From: Opeltia flavorubescens
Taxonomy: Eukaryota; Ascomycota; Lecanoromycetes; Teloschistales; Teloschistaceae
Assembly (NCBI GenBank): GCA_000442125.1
Contig: KE546981.1
Location: forward strand, 992,001-1,056,000
Direction: 5' to 3'
Length of the DNA: 64,000 nucleotides
A program made the translations under genes and the position numbers. Shown in pieces: positions 1-10,327 of this stretch (the first letter of the stretch is position 1; each line of letters starts with the position of its first letter). Under the pieces are notes generated by a model. It was not told the origin of the DNA. It ran no database searches and saw only the letters and a list, made by a program, of their open reading frames with translations.

Positions 1-1783
1 TCGTCTAGCCCACCATTACTCTCGGATCCCAATGACGCCAAAGTTCTTTTTCAAAGTTTGCAAGACAAAACCGACCGCTATGTTGTCGAGGCCGTTGGTT
101 TGGTGCAGCATACGCATCGCTTCCGGCGTAAGTGAACATCCAAGACTGTATGTTGTCATGGTGCTGACTATTCAGGATTACCTGATTTTGTTTGGTCCAC
201 ACAGAAAAGCTCGTTCATGGCGAAATTCAAAGACCACATACTTCCTTTCGAATGTGAGTATTTTTGTCATCGGAAACATATCACACTAATGTATCCTCAG
301 ACCCTCGACTGAAAGAGTTCAAGTTTGATATGTCCAAAGGGGTCCAGGAGGACAACGATATTCCTCCGCCTCCTCTGTGGACGCGCCATGCCGTTCCTTT
401 TAACTTATCGTACGTGCTCCACCTTGCCCCCAATCCTCCTAGGTGTGCCCTTTCTTCGACTAACCGTGGTCACCCTGCAGGTTCGGGCGAGTTCCTGTAA
501 CGAAAGATGACCTCTCATCTGCTGATCTCCCATCCCTTGATGAAATGCAAATCTTAGGGCGCAACAAGCTGTTCATGGTCCCCTTCGACGCTCCAACCGT
601 CCCTACAGCACCATCAAGTAGTCTTCCGCCCGAGTCCTCCCTTGTACCTCCCCTGCGGAATCTTATTGGTGCCATGCGCAAGATATTTTCCCACCGACCT
701 ATTTACACTCGGCGCGCAGCGCAAAATACAATACCAGCAGATATATGGACAGCAGTTAGTCCAAACGCCGTCAAGCATCTATGGCAGTACATCGGATTTC
801 TCTGGGTGAGCGGACCTTGGCGCGATACCGTTTGTGCTTGGGGCGTCGATCCGAGGAAGGACATATCAATGCGACGATATCAGACGGTTGTTTTTCAAGT
901 CGAATCCGATTCTAAAGAGCCAAATGCAGGGCGAAGCAAGGCTAAAAGTAGAATTGATCGACACCTGGCTGCCAAAGCGGAGGTTCGGGACGGCCATCTT
1001 TTCAACGGCAAGACGATGCGCTTGGACGGCAAACTCTGGCAGATATGCGATATATCGGATCCTCTGCTCAGGTCATTGGTTGATACAGACGTATTAAGAG
1101 ACAATTGTGATATCATGTCCGATGGGTGGTATACGAATGGGACATTAGCCAAGATCAGAGTCATCATGAAAGCCAAGGTTTCAGCAATTCTTGCTGGAGA
1201 GGCAATTGACGAGCAGCTGGAAAGTGAGCTATCGAGATTGCAGGAGAAGGTGCCTGATATTTTGACTGAGGAAAATCGGGCCGAGGCTATCTTCGAAAAG
1301 GGTACTGCGACTGCCAGAATGATGAAATGGGCAGAATCGCTTAGGACGACAGCCATAAGGTCTGGAGGGGATAAGGTGGCTCGGGGACCGGAGACGGCGA
1401 AGCCGAAGGCCAGTCTACGGGCGGTCGCGAACAAGAAGACAGCGGTGTATAGACAAGGCAGGGGGAGAGGCGGGGGAGGAGGAAGGCCGCGTAAAAAGAG
1501 AGGCATGGAACGAGGCGAAGGCCATATTGGCGCAGGCGATGAACAGGAAATGATAGACCCAAGACTCCGAGACACTACTGGGGAAACGGAGGATGTAGAC
1601 AGGGAAGCGGCATTGAAGGAGTCCGGAGATGACGCTGAGAGTTCGGATCAGGAGACATCAAGCAGCAATTCCAACACCGAGAGCTCAGATGAGGAATCAG
1701 ACGATGAGGACTCTGAAACGGACGATGACAACACGTCCGAAGATACGGATGAAGAGGATGGAGAGTCGAATACTTCTGATTGA
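1..1783 (+). CDS. TFC1: Transcription factor TFIIIC subunit 5 (tau95/Sfc1/GTF3C5-like), 5' end outside window
   Basis: Subunit of the RNA polymerase III factor TFIIIC, which binds the A box of tRNA genes. The visible part reads in frame from base 1 and is split by three introns (128-175, 254-300, 410-480); exons are 1-127, 176-253, 301-409 and 481-1783. Splicing creates the family motif FRLPDFVWST across the first junction. Further on are RPIYTRRA, SGPWRDTVCAWGVDPRKD and YQTVVF, the conserved central domain of this family. The C-terminus has a basic Gly/Arg-rich stretch (about 1460-1500) and then a long Asp/Glu/Ser tail, as in many homologues. The start codon lies upstream of the window, so length is unknown. 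Identification is from recognised motifs; confidence is high. Confidence 0.88.
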
Positions 1784-1888
1784 TCATCTAGACTATTAAT
1801 ACATCCTGCCGACGCCATGCTCCACGCTTCGTGATATTCATCCCGCATCCCAAAAAACCACAGTACCATTATGAGAGATACGTTCTGC

Positions 1889-2722
1889 TCAGACCAGCGC
1901 AGGTTTCTTCTTGATACCTAAGGCCGCCCCAAGATCCTTCTTCTTCTTCACCGCCCTCTTAAATGATGGCACTGGCGGTGGCGGCATCAAAACAGTATCT
2001 TGTTTCCGTCGCCCCTCATCAACTCCCTCCCCAGCTTCACCCTCCCCGTCTCCAATTCTTCTCACCCTCTCCCCAGTCTCCGTCATGAAAGCCCTCCTCG
2101 CCATCTCCTCATCCTCCCTCTCAACCCTCCTCCTCTCCTCATCAATCTGCTCCTTAACCACATCCCCCACCTCCTTCCCTCCCACCGCCCTCTCATTCCT
2201 CGCATTCCTCGTCCGAATCTCATCCAACGCATCCGCAATCGCCATCTCCTGCTTCGCATCCACAACCTTAGCCTCCAACTCCTCCATCGCACTCTTCTCC
2301 TCCTCCTCCCTCTCCAACCTATCCAACCTCTCCTCATCCGTCTCCTTCTCCCCCCCTTCCCCCGTATCCTGCCTCCAGATCTCAAAATTCCGCTTCGCGC
2401 CCCTCTCACACGTGTAATCCATATTCTTCGGATCGGTCTTGAAGGTGATTTCCCCGCTGCACCTCGTGCAACGAATGTAGAAACGGAATATGGATATGGA
2501 GTAGTACTTTTCGTCGGTGGTTTCTTTCCGGGCGTTGAATTTTCGTCCCTTGTAGATGTATTCGCCGCAGGAGATGCATTTCATGCTGAAGGGCGCCATG
2601 AGACGGACTGTTTGGACTTTTGGGCCTGGAGGGGTGGAGCCGCGGGGGCGGCGGGCGCGGGTGATTTTCGAGGGGTCGAAGTCTGGGGGGTAGTATTTTG
2701 TGAGGACTTTGCGTTCGGACAT
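1889..2722 (-). CDS. YJU2: Splicing factor Yju2 (CWC16/CCDC94 family)
   Basis: Intronless, 277 residues. Yju2 joins the Prp19-associated complex and promotes the first transesterification step of pre-mRNA splicing. The start MSERKVLTKYYPPDFDPSKI is nearly invariant in the family. Next come RLMAPFSMKC, the four zinc-binding cysteines as two CxxC pairs (C49/C52 and C85/C88), KGRKFNARKE and EITFKTDP. The second half is charged and coiled-coil-like (Glu/Arg runs) and ends in a Lys-rich tail, as expected. Because that half uses a biased set of codons, both antisense and alternative frames are open here; these are shadows. The stop lies 105 bases from the stop of the converging TFIIIC gene. Sure of the family; whether it is Yju2 or its Saf4-type paralogue is decided by the SERK N-terminus (Yju2). 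Confidence 0.93.
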   Translation of the reverse strand: MSERKVLTKYYPPDFDPSKITRARRPRGSTPPGPKVQTVRLMAPFSMKCISCGEYIYKGRKFNARKETTDEKYYSISIFRFYIRCTRCSGEITFKTDPKNMDYTCERGAKRNFEIWRQDTGEGGEKETDEERLDRLEREEEEKSAMEELEAKVVDAKQEMAIADALDEIRTRNARNERAVGGKEVGDVVKEQIDEERRRVEREDEEMARRAFMTETGERVRRIGDGEGEAGEGVDEGRRKQDTVLMPPPPVPSFKRAVKKKKDLGAALGIKKKPALV

Positions 2723-4197
2723 TTTGGTGGAGTTATGAGGGGTGAGTGTAGTAGGATAGGAGAAGGGAACTTCAAAAAGTAGAGGGTCGTTGATATGATG
2801 GCAAGGGAAAGATCGAAGAATCTGGAAATGCGAATGTCATATCCACCTCCTGCATGTAGAAGTCTAAAGACTGTATTGATGAATGACTAATCAATGCATC
2901 ACGTGACAGGAACGTCTTAGCATTACTCCCCCAGCTCCCGAACCTAGTTATGAGATCGCCCTGCAAGGCTCTCTACCGTTTTTGCCCAGAAACAGGTCGG
3001 CCAAAATTCTGCTCCACTCTGGGCATTGGATCTATTCTCAGATGGACGCAGAATCGGCCAAGTTCAAGAAGCTTCAGCCGATGTTACTGGGCTGGGAGGC
3101 ACAGCCTGCCGACTACCACGGAGCGGCTTGAGAAGGATTTGTCGAATCCGAAATTGGAGACAGATGAGGGACCCTGTGATACAGCTTACCAATGATACAA
3201 ACCTTTTCACCGGCTTGATTATGTACCCCACAGCATTTTAACCAATTAGACGGAAAGCCGCGTCTCCAGCATTGATGAAACCGATCAAACATCTCGTCCC
3301 GTCGCCAAGCCCACCCCTTCGAACTCGAGATGTATTGACGTTCGGAGACTTTTCCATGTGGGATGCGCAGCCTGCTGGAGCCGTCTGATCTCGTCCCGAG
3401 CTGCTATCGAAGGAAAACATGTCTTGGAAAGATGTACACGAGATGTCATCAATGAACAAAAAGCGGTATAGCAAGACACACTCGTCATTCCAAGAGATTG
3501 ATGTTTCTGGATCTAACCTGCGATCCTCGTCCTCCACTTTCCGAAGAAAGAAAGGAGTCTTTACTGTTGATCCTTGCGTTACCCTGAGGTCAAACACGGA
3601 ATGATGTTGCCATTCTTCTCGAGGATTCAACATTCTTCCGAGCAAATCTTGTCTTCCCTTGCCATCGTAGGAAACATCATTGCGCCTCCTCCAAGCAACG
3701 GGAAATAAAAAAATGAAGTTTGAAGGAAGAGATGCCGGAGACATGGATAGTACTGGTATCAGTCAGCTTCAGAAACAGGTCACAACACGCAATATGAAGG
3801 CGATGCATCGTTTCGAGGCTATCCGGTGCCTCTCGAGACCTTGAAGGCTTGATGGTGTGGCAAATGGGAGGGATGAGGGATCCAGCTAGCTCAGGATCTG
3901 AGCTATCTCGGTACGAAACGGAACGGTAAGCGAAACAATTTTGTGACCGATGGCCCTTTGTATAGTAATCATCCAAAACATGTGTGAGTGACAGTCTCAA
4001 TGACATGCTCAGCCTATGGCTATAAAGCATCATGTATTTCCCCTCGTTTATCCAATTATTTTCTATCCATCGTCTTTTCTCGAATTGTCCATTCAAAGGT
4101 TGCTGTGCAATCAAACAAATCTAATCAAAATTCATCACTCATCGCCTAATCTTTCACAATCTTGTTCAATCCACTGCATTTGTACAATTTATTCGCT
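2723..4197. other. Intergenic stretch with unrecognised open frames
   Basis: Between Yju2 (start 2722) and the expansin-like gene. It carries open frames on the minus strand at 3238-3744 (168 codons) and 3677-4114 and on the plus strand at 3026-3241. None shows a domain I recognise, a signal peptide or a convincing set of splice sites, and the frames overlap one another. The proximal 100-200 bases on each side presumably hold the promoters of the two divergent genes. A lineage-specific or decayed gene on the minus strand between 3238 and 3744 is possible. Confidence 0.3.
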
Positions 4198-4943
4198 ATG
4201 CATTCCTTCTCTCTCGTAGCTACCCTTCTCCTTTCGGCCTACTCCCCCTTTGCAACAGCTGCCATTGCCAAAACCCCCGATGCACCACCAGGATATCAAA
4301 AAGGCTATGCTACTGTAAGCTACCACCTTCCCCTCTTACATCATCCACCACCGAGTCATGTTGCTCACGTATCTCTTCTACAAAATAGCAAGACTTTGAA
4401 CCCGCCGGTCAGAAGAGTATTTGCCACACAAACTGCGGTCTTGCCGGCGACAACACCGGGGTCCCAGGCATGAAACCTGGCGTTTATGCCGCTGCCGTCG
4501 GGCCTGACTTGGGCGGCGCCGCCGACAATTGCGGTCCATGTGGGGGATGCTACCACATCATCAATTCTGGGAATCCATATTGCACCTGGGATCAGTCCAA
4601 TTGCCCGTAAGTGGAAATTTCTGTGCCCATCGTCCCCCAGGCGAACGGACGACCTCCAAGCAAAGAGTGATCTGAGTGGCTGACATTGCGCTTTTCTGAC
4701 AGGGTATCGACTGGTCCCAATGATCAAGACGGAGCTTCGGATATCAAGGTTATGATTGTGAACCATTGTGAGGACTGCAACGAGGTGAGTCTTGGCCTTT
4801 TATCTCTGGTCAATCACTTGACATAACGGAACTAATGAACCATGGCATCATAGGTCCCAGGTCACTTTGACATCAACAACTCGCCTGGCTGGAACAACCC
4901 GCAGATCTGGTGGAAGGCGCTGGACCCCTCCGAGTGTCGCTGA
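4198..4943 (+). CDS. Small secreted expansin-like / RlpA-type double-psi beta-barrel protein
   Basis: Four exons (4198-4314, 4389-4606, 4703-4784, 4854-4943) give 168 residues. The start is a signal peptide (hydrophobic run FSLVATLLLSA, then a small-residue stretch ending near ATAAIA). The mature protein has the double-psi barrel signature: CGLAGDN near its start, an Ala-Ala-Val-Gly-Pro segment, CGPCGGCYHI, then VMIVNHCEDC and the GHFDIN motif that contains the conserved Asp. It ends in NNPQIWWKALDPSEC. Eight or more cysteines suggest several disulfides. Relatives (EG45, barwin, expansin domain 1, cerato-type proteins) act outside the cell on wall polysaccharides or as plant-pathogen effectors; hydrolytic activity is not expected. 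There is no expansin cellulose-binding C-terminal domain. All junctions are in phase. Confidence 0.85.
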
Positions 4944-6900
4944 GCGACGCTCCATTTCCTATTGTGGTGGGTGGGCTTTGGGGCTTGCTGGGAGAGATCG
5001 CATGGATTGGTTGCGATGTGTAAATAGTGGATGGAGGAAGGAGACTACTGCACTACACGAGTGGAACATCGGGGCTTGATGCCAGCATACTTCCCTTTCA
5101 CTGGGATCTAAAGGGGAAAAATAGCTAGCTAGGCTAGGAATAACAACACGGCATACGCACCCAACGCATTCTAATAGCTACCATCATGATCTATCTGTCC
5201 TACTTGTTGCTCCTCGCCGTGACTTGTTCGCCTGTCAAGACCTCTAATACCCCACCTTCTTCTGTGCCCTTATGCCTCCTTGGACCCAACCTACAATAGC
5301 GTTGGAACCTGCTTTGATTGATCCTGTTTCTTTCCTCACTTCATCTCCTTAAAAAATCGTGTCCCATGCCCTGACATTTTGAGCCGGTTTTTGTTAATCA
5401 TTAAAAACTGTATAGTCGAGTTTTAGCCGATTTCAAGACCACTTTAAGAACCGATTTCAGTGTTTCGCCATATACTCATCGTCTTCTCGAGTGCGGCTTG
5501 AAATTGAACCTAAGAGTTGTTGGTAACAGTACCTGCCTTGCCTTTCATACGGAGTTGTCGAAATGACGTACACGATTTTATTACGTAGTCGTTGAACACT
5601 GCGTCTAAGGTTTCTCGGACCTTGCTTTTTGCTTGGTAATCATCTTCAACATTATACTAAAGAAATACCAACGCCCGCCATCGATTGAGCTGGTGGTGGT
5701 GCTTTAGTAGCTTCATGAGAGCCACCCAAAGACAGAGTATCACGCACAAAGGTTGGAGGATGGCGGAGTAAATTAATGGAGTGAGAATGATAAAGCTGAT
5801 GCTGGAGTCGCGTCTACCGTCGTCACCTTTTTTGAGCATGCCAGATACAACTGATCTCTACTCTAGGAAGGTATGCTTACATAGGAGTACTACGGTTCAT
5901 CTGGCCGATCGCCTTTCTGTAAGTTTCTGTTTGAAGAAGTCGGTATCTCGGGTTGAGGTTTCTCGACACCTGGCTCTAGTCGCTACTAGGTCGAAGCTCC
6001 ATGGTTATTGAAGATGACTGGTGAAGATTGATTATAACCTTTAATTGTATTACTTTCCGTTCTCGGAGTTGAAAAATATGCAGTGGGTATGTCCTCTCGA
6101 GACACTTTCCGTGGCAGTTGAAATCCGCGTTCTGATTCCTAGATTTACGGTAGGTTTTTCGATATCCACTCGACTTATCATTACTTTGCTTTAATCCCGA
6201 TCGATCATCGTTGTCAGTTCGGATCTTGTATTGCTTTTCTTGAAGTCATAGCTGGCTTCAAATTTTTTGGATTGCTATCATGTCTCACACAACAACCGTT
6301 CGAACATCGAATGCTCGAATGTCAGGTAACAACTTCGAAATTTCGCCTCCTGATAATCATAAGCCATTGAATAGATTAGTATTAAGTGTGTCATAAAGGT
6401 TATGCTCATTCCTATATATAATCTTGATTAACTTAACCTTTTCTCCGGTCGAAGTCCCTGATGAGTACCATTTCGTTAAATCTCCATGTATCAGCTCTCT
6501 GTTGCTTTATATACTCAAATTTGCATTGACCAGGGCATGATAATTGGAGTGATTTCTATGTCACGTGCTCGTCCAAGCCAATTCAGGTTTTTGGATAAAA
6601 TCTGAGCGAGATTGAGGGAATTAGAGATGAAAACCCATTCCACTTATGAGTCACCACAATTAGCTCTGCGACAGTTTGGCTTTAAGTACAAACTACTCGG
6701 CACTTCTTTCGTCATACTTTTTTTCAAAGTTCGCATCCTGCTTGTTTTGATTCCATACCATCAGCTTTGCCAAAGTCTATGCTCTTTAACCTCCATCCCT
6801 TTGCTTTGCAACCAATTGCATCTAAGTGAAATTCGACTGAAGCTCCTAATCGGGCCAAGATATAGTATTTTATCTTTGGTACACGTGTTAACCATTCGGT
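4944..6900. other. Gene-poor, A+T-rich intergenic block
   Basis: Nearly 2 kb without a supportable gene. Only short frames occur (for example minus 5657-5839, hydrophobic, and plus 6612-6908). A minus-strand stretch near 5870-6000 reads like protein for about 35 codons before a stop, which could be a trace of a decayed gene. No terminal repeats, transposase or reverse transcriptase motif was seen. Together with the decayed genes that follow, it forms a degenerate block up to about 10.3 kb. Confidence 0.4.
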
Positions 6901-7650
6901 ATGCCTGAAGGAACGCCCATAGATGGTTCGCAAGAACGAATCTCCTCCATTGATGGCCCGAAAATCCGTTTCTGGCATGAAGAAGCCGTAAAGCAAGGCA
7001 TGAAATCTCACGAACGCCCCGTGATAATCCTCTCAGATACCATGTCGGCAACATCATACCTGCCTTCAAAACCAGTCCAATACTCTTCCATGAGCGGTCT
7101 TCTCTGCGAATTAAGGAGAGACCTATGCCGAGCGCCCGCCATAGAAATTGTCGACGAAGCAGGGATAAACTGGATTAGCATCAAAATCCAATTTGAACGC
7201 GGCACAAATAGCAGGTCACGGGTTGTATTGCTTGTGGTTGTGAGTGATACCAGCCGCCAAGAACTTTGGGAAGAGACGACAATCTCATTATATGAGATGC
7301 TCTATGTTCAGAACGCGACAAATCTTGATATCATACTCAAGGCTCCTGACGAGCCGGAAGAGAGGTGTTTTGCGATCGCATACGACCATCCACTTATCCC
7401 AACCTGGGATGAAAGACTGAAAGAACCGATCTGTGAATTCTTGCAGCGACAACATTATCACTGGACTACGATGTCGGTTTTCCAATATGGCACATCGCCC
7501 GATACGGCGAAACCGACGGTGGTAGTTTCTGTTGCGAATCTTCAGGAGGAAGATATCCCAGCCTTAGAAGGTGATCTGGAAGAAGAGCTTAGCCGCCTCG
7601 GAGCTCCGTCATTGCGCGCAAAGATCGTGGAGGGTAGTGGGTGGGCTTAG
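6901..7650 (+). CDS. Unknown fungal protein, probably the surviving 5' part of a longer gene
   Basis: An ATG-initiated frame of 249 codons with no recognised domain. It begins MPEGTPIDGSQ, holds an alternation of beta-like hydrophobic stretches (RVVLLVVVSDTS, TVVVSVANLQ) and conserved-looking Trp/Pro positions, and ends in KIVEGSGWA. The layout (a beta-rich N-terminal region ending in PTVVVSV.. and a short acidic helix) resembles the N-terminal module of fungal hypothetical proteins that continue into a protease-like domain; this is an impression, not an identification. The sequence after the stop keeps traces of coding in other frames, so the reading frame may be truncated by mutation. No introns are needed. 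Whether it is expressed cannot be told. Confidence 0.45.
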   Translation: MPEGTPIDGSQERISSIDGPKIRFWHEEAVKQGMKSHERPVIILSDTMSATSYLPSKPVQYSSMSGLLCELRRDLCRAPAIEIVDEAGINWISIKIQFERGTNSRSRVVLLVVVSDTSRQELWEETTISLYEMLYVQNATNLDIILKAPDEPEERCFAIAYDHPLIPTWDERLKEPICEFLQRQHYHWTTMSVFQYGTSPDTAKPTVVVSVANLQEEDIPALEGDLEEELSRLGAPSLRAKIVEGSGWA

Positions 7651-8189
7651 AATGCACGAAAAGGTGCAGGACAGGGACTTGTGCATGGGATTAAGAATAC
7701 TAACCGGCTGGTATGGGTATGGACAGGAGGAAAGGATGAATCACGGCTTTGCCAGGTATTATGTCATTGTCATCAAACTGGATGGAACAGGAGAAGTTTC
7801 ATCACCTTTCGACTCGATGGGCTATCACCTACACATGGCTCTCCTTTGGCCGATAAGAAGGCCATAGCTACCGCCTCAAGATAGAAGCATGTGCGTATAG
7901 TCCGAGTCACCAGATCCATCCTTCAGATCCACTGAATTTGCTCTTCGACAAGAGAGCGTACCTCATACCTTTGCAGCATTCAGGCTCCTGGTATCACATG
8001 ACCATTGCAAATCGTCACCTAGACTCGATGATATCGTTACCTCGACTCCGGACATCCCTTGCTAAGACCTATCAGGAAGGTGAAGACTCAGCAAAGCTCA
8101 ATTCACCGACGTCTCCTCCGAATACCACTGACGCGATATCGTCACATATAACGAAAATTACTTACTGCAAAAACTTCGAACGACTATGA
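7651..8189 (+). pseudogene. Possible decayed 3' part of the 6901 gene
   Basis: Directly after the stop of the 249-codon frame, protein-like pieces alternate between frames: one frame is open 7571-7867 (ends ..HMALLWPIRRP), another 7681-7884, and a third 7938-8189 (contains DKRAYLIPLQHSGSWYHM). No splice-site pair joins them cleanly. The simplest reading is a C-terminal half that has picked up stops and frameshifts. An alternative is plain non-coding sequence with chance open frames. Confidence 0.28.
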
Positions 8190-8496
8190 ATCTGATTGGC
8201 GATCGGAGTTAAACTCTTGATGGCGCATCGCTTATTTTAGTGTCTTCTTCCGCGGCAACATATTCTTCTCAACATTACCGAGTATCTGCTTTCTAGATGA
8301 GATCAGATAGAGTGAGTTTCAGTGAAAAAGGAGTATATGAAAAAGTATATAAAATTGTGTGATGTGAACTCTATTGCCATGGCTTANACATGTCCTTCTA
8401 GCTTATCGCAGTGGTGGGGAGCCTTAGAATCAATTTTTGGCATCGTGATGCGATAATTCCGATGAGTGGCTGCTGAATCTGGCACGGCTGTTCTCT

Positions 8497-9528
8497 TTAC
8501 CCATGGATTCTTCCGGCAAATTGAGCTGAGCGCTGTAGCAGTAACAAATTGCTCCGTTGTGGTTGGTCGTTCTCAGAATTAATGCTCGCTTGAAGATTCA
8601 TCTGGATCACCTTGGCCACTCTACCGGATTTATCACCGGCGTCTTCAATAGCCTACACCGAAGTAGGTGTAGTCAGCTGCTTGACAAGAACTCGCTCATC
8701 TCTGAGTCCCTGCCACTAAAGGACGAATAATACTCTCCCAGGCCGCTAGTTCTACACTCGGATCCCAGGAACTGTCACCGAAGGAGGTATCCACGAGATT
8801 GAGGTAAAGGGATACGATAGTATTAAAAATCACTCCATACGCCTGCTAGCATTCGTTCAAGAGATATAAGTACGTCTGCCTAGACTCCGATGATTGTGCG
8901 GCTTGAGCAGTAAGAGATTTTTCGGAGGTTTCGATAAAGTACTAGATTCGAACTGTAGGGGTAAGAAGATCGAATGACTAGTGGCTAGGCTGTATTATAT
9001 TAAAGATTATAGGAGTCTATCCGCTGTCGTATAGAAGATTACTATCGCTCGCTGCATGATCAAGTCGTGGCTCGATCTCGTAACTTAAGCTGCCGTAGGT
9101 ATCAAGGTCAGATCTGAATGCAGGAACTTCTTGACATTTACGAACGGATAGTGGCAGGAGCCCGCCATAGGGATCACGGCATGGGTCCTCCTAACTCTTT
9201 CTCTAGTCTCTTCGTCTCTGAATTGGCCGATCACATCTAATTAGGTCTCGAGTGTGATATTCACATTTTCCAATTTCCCCGTTCGTGGCCTTTGTATCTT
9301 CGCTTTCCCTGGAAATTCGTATGAGTGCAGCATGTCACTATCAGTACCCTCTTCAAGTCTGCCAAGAGCTAAAAGATCATTGGGCGCGTCGAAAGACCTT
9401 GAAGCTATGATGCACATGCATTTCCGTATTGCGGCCTTTGGATCGTCGTGCTATTGATATGTATCGTACAAGTTGCCGAGGCCGACCACATTAGTAGCAG
9501 GAGCACCACCACCACCTGGTCTGCTATT
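8497..9528 (-). pseudogene. Decayed protein-coding gene, family unknown
   Basis: Read on the minus strand, the region holds protein-like stretches interrupted by several stops and shifts. From 9528 downwards: a piece with LGNLYDTYQ, a stop, then HDDPKAAIRKC and a continuous run through DAPNDLLALGRLEEG and PGKAKIQRPRTGKLENVNI; a stop; then QFRDEETRERVRRTHAVIP; and near 8500-8800 the pieces DTSFGDSSWDPSVELAAWES, GDKSGRVAKVIQMNLQ and LLLLQRSAQFAGRIHG before a stop at 8497. At least half a dozen disablements are visible. The LGN..Y...DDPKAAI piece is faintly TPR-like, but I cannot name the family. No transposon feature accompanies it. The plus strand has nothing comparable. Confidence 0.4.
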
Positions 9529-10327
9529 TCATGGCGGTATGGCACGGCGGATCTTTAGGCTGGCATGTACGATTGGCGGGAAAAGTGGATTATATTCATT
9601 TGAGAGATTGTCTATGATGTAGTGCGGTTGCAGTGGCTAATTAAAACATTAGTGAATAGCTTGATGGTGGGATGATGAAGTAAAGGAAAGAGAAGATTCT
9701 AAGAAGGAGTGTAAACCCTAATAATTGGATGCGGAAATATTTACATGTTTGATTACTGAAAGGTTCGGCTGCGTGAGGTTTGCTCGGTACTTGTAGATAT
9801 GAATTGGAGAGGAAAAATAGATTACAGAGGGTTGAAGCCGAATGAAGTATATATAGAATCGTCCTGTATAAACGATGGTATGAGACACATGACTTTGCAA
9901 ACGTATATATATATCCTTTCGTCGTAATGAGCGTATGTAGCCGCGAATAGAACTCACAGAGAAACGGTACCGGACAAGAAAGGCATCTGGATACCTTGGA
10001 AGGCGTATCATAAAAGGTGTCAAGATATATAAGGCAAGTGAAAGAGAAATTAGTCAAATCAATGTATCGAGCAAGAAGCACGTGATTGCAAAGACCGGAG
10101 GAGATGCAGATATCATGAGGAAGTACACATAGCAACCAGTGCGTAAAAGCATCCGTAGAAAGTGAATGGTTGACAGCCATGAGTTTGAAGAGTCCCAGTC
10201 GAATTTGATAATCTAATGAACCTGATTGTTGTCTTCCTCATGCCTTCACCATCAGTATCGGCTCTTAAGTCAATTCGCTTTTATGAGGAGAAAACACCCA
10301 CGGAATATAGAGAAAGTCATCAGGATA
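9529..10327. other. Intergenic stretch with one long minus-strand frame of doubtful status
   Basis: Downstream of the FAD oxidase. The minus strand is open with an ATG from 10180 to 9641 (179 codons), rich in Tyr, Phe, Leu, Ser and Cys, and with a second frame open over the same bases. The composition is unlike the neighbouring genes and no domain is recognisable. I see no supported gene; the frame is recorded only because of its length. Confidence 0.25.

Noticed and set aside
895-1575. 226-codon minus-strand frame
   Set aside because: Antisense to the TFIIIC subunit exon; no domain of its own.
1911-2782. Two long plus-strand frames opposite Yju2 (168 and 260 codons)
   Set aside because: Antisense shadows caused by the biased, repetitive codons of the Glu/Arg-rich half of Yju2; the sense protein is a clear family member.
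8497-9528. Transposable element remnant
   Set aside because: No terminal repeats, transposase, integrase or reverse transcriptase motif was seen; the pieces look like a host gene.
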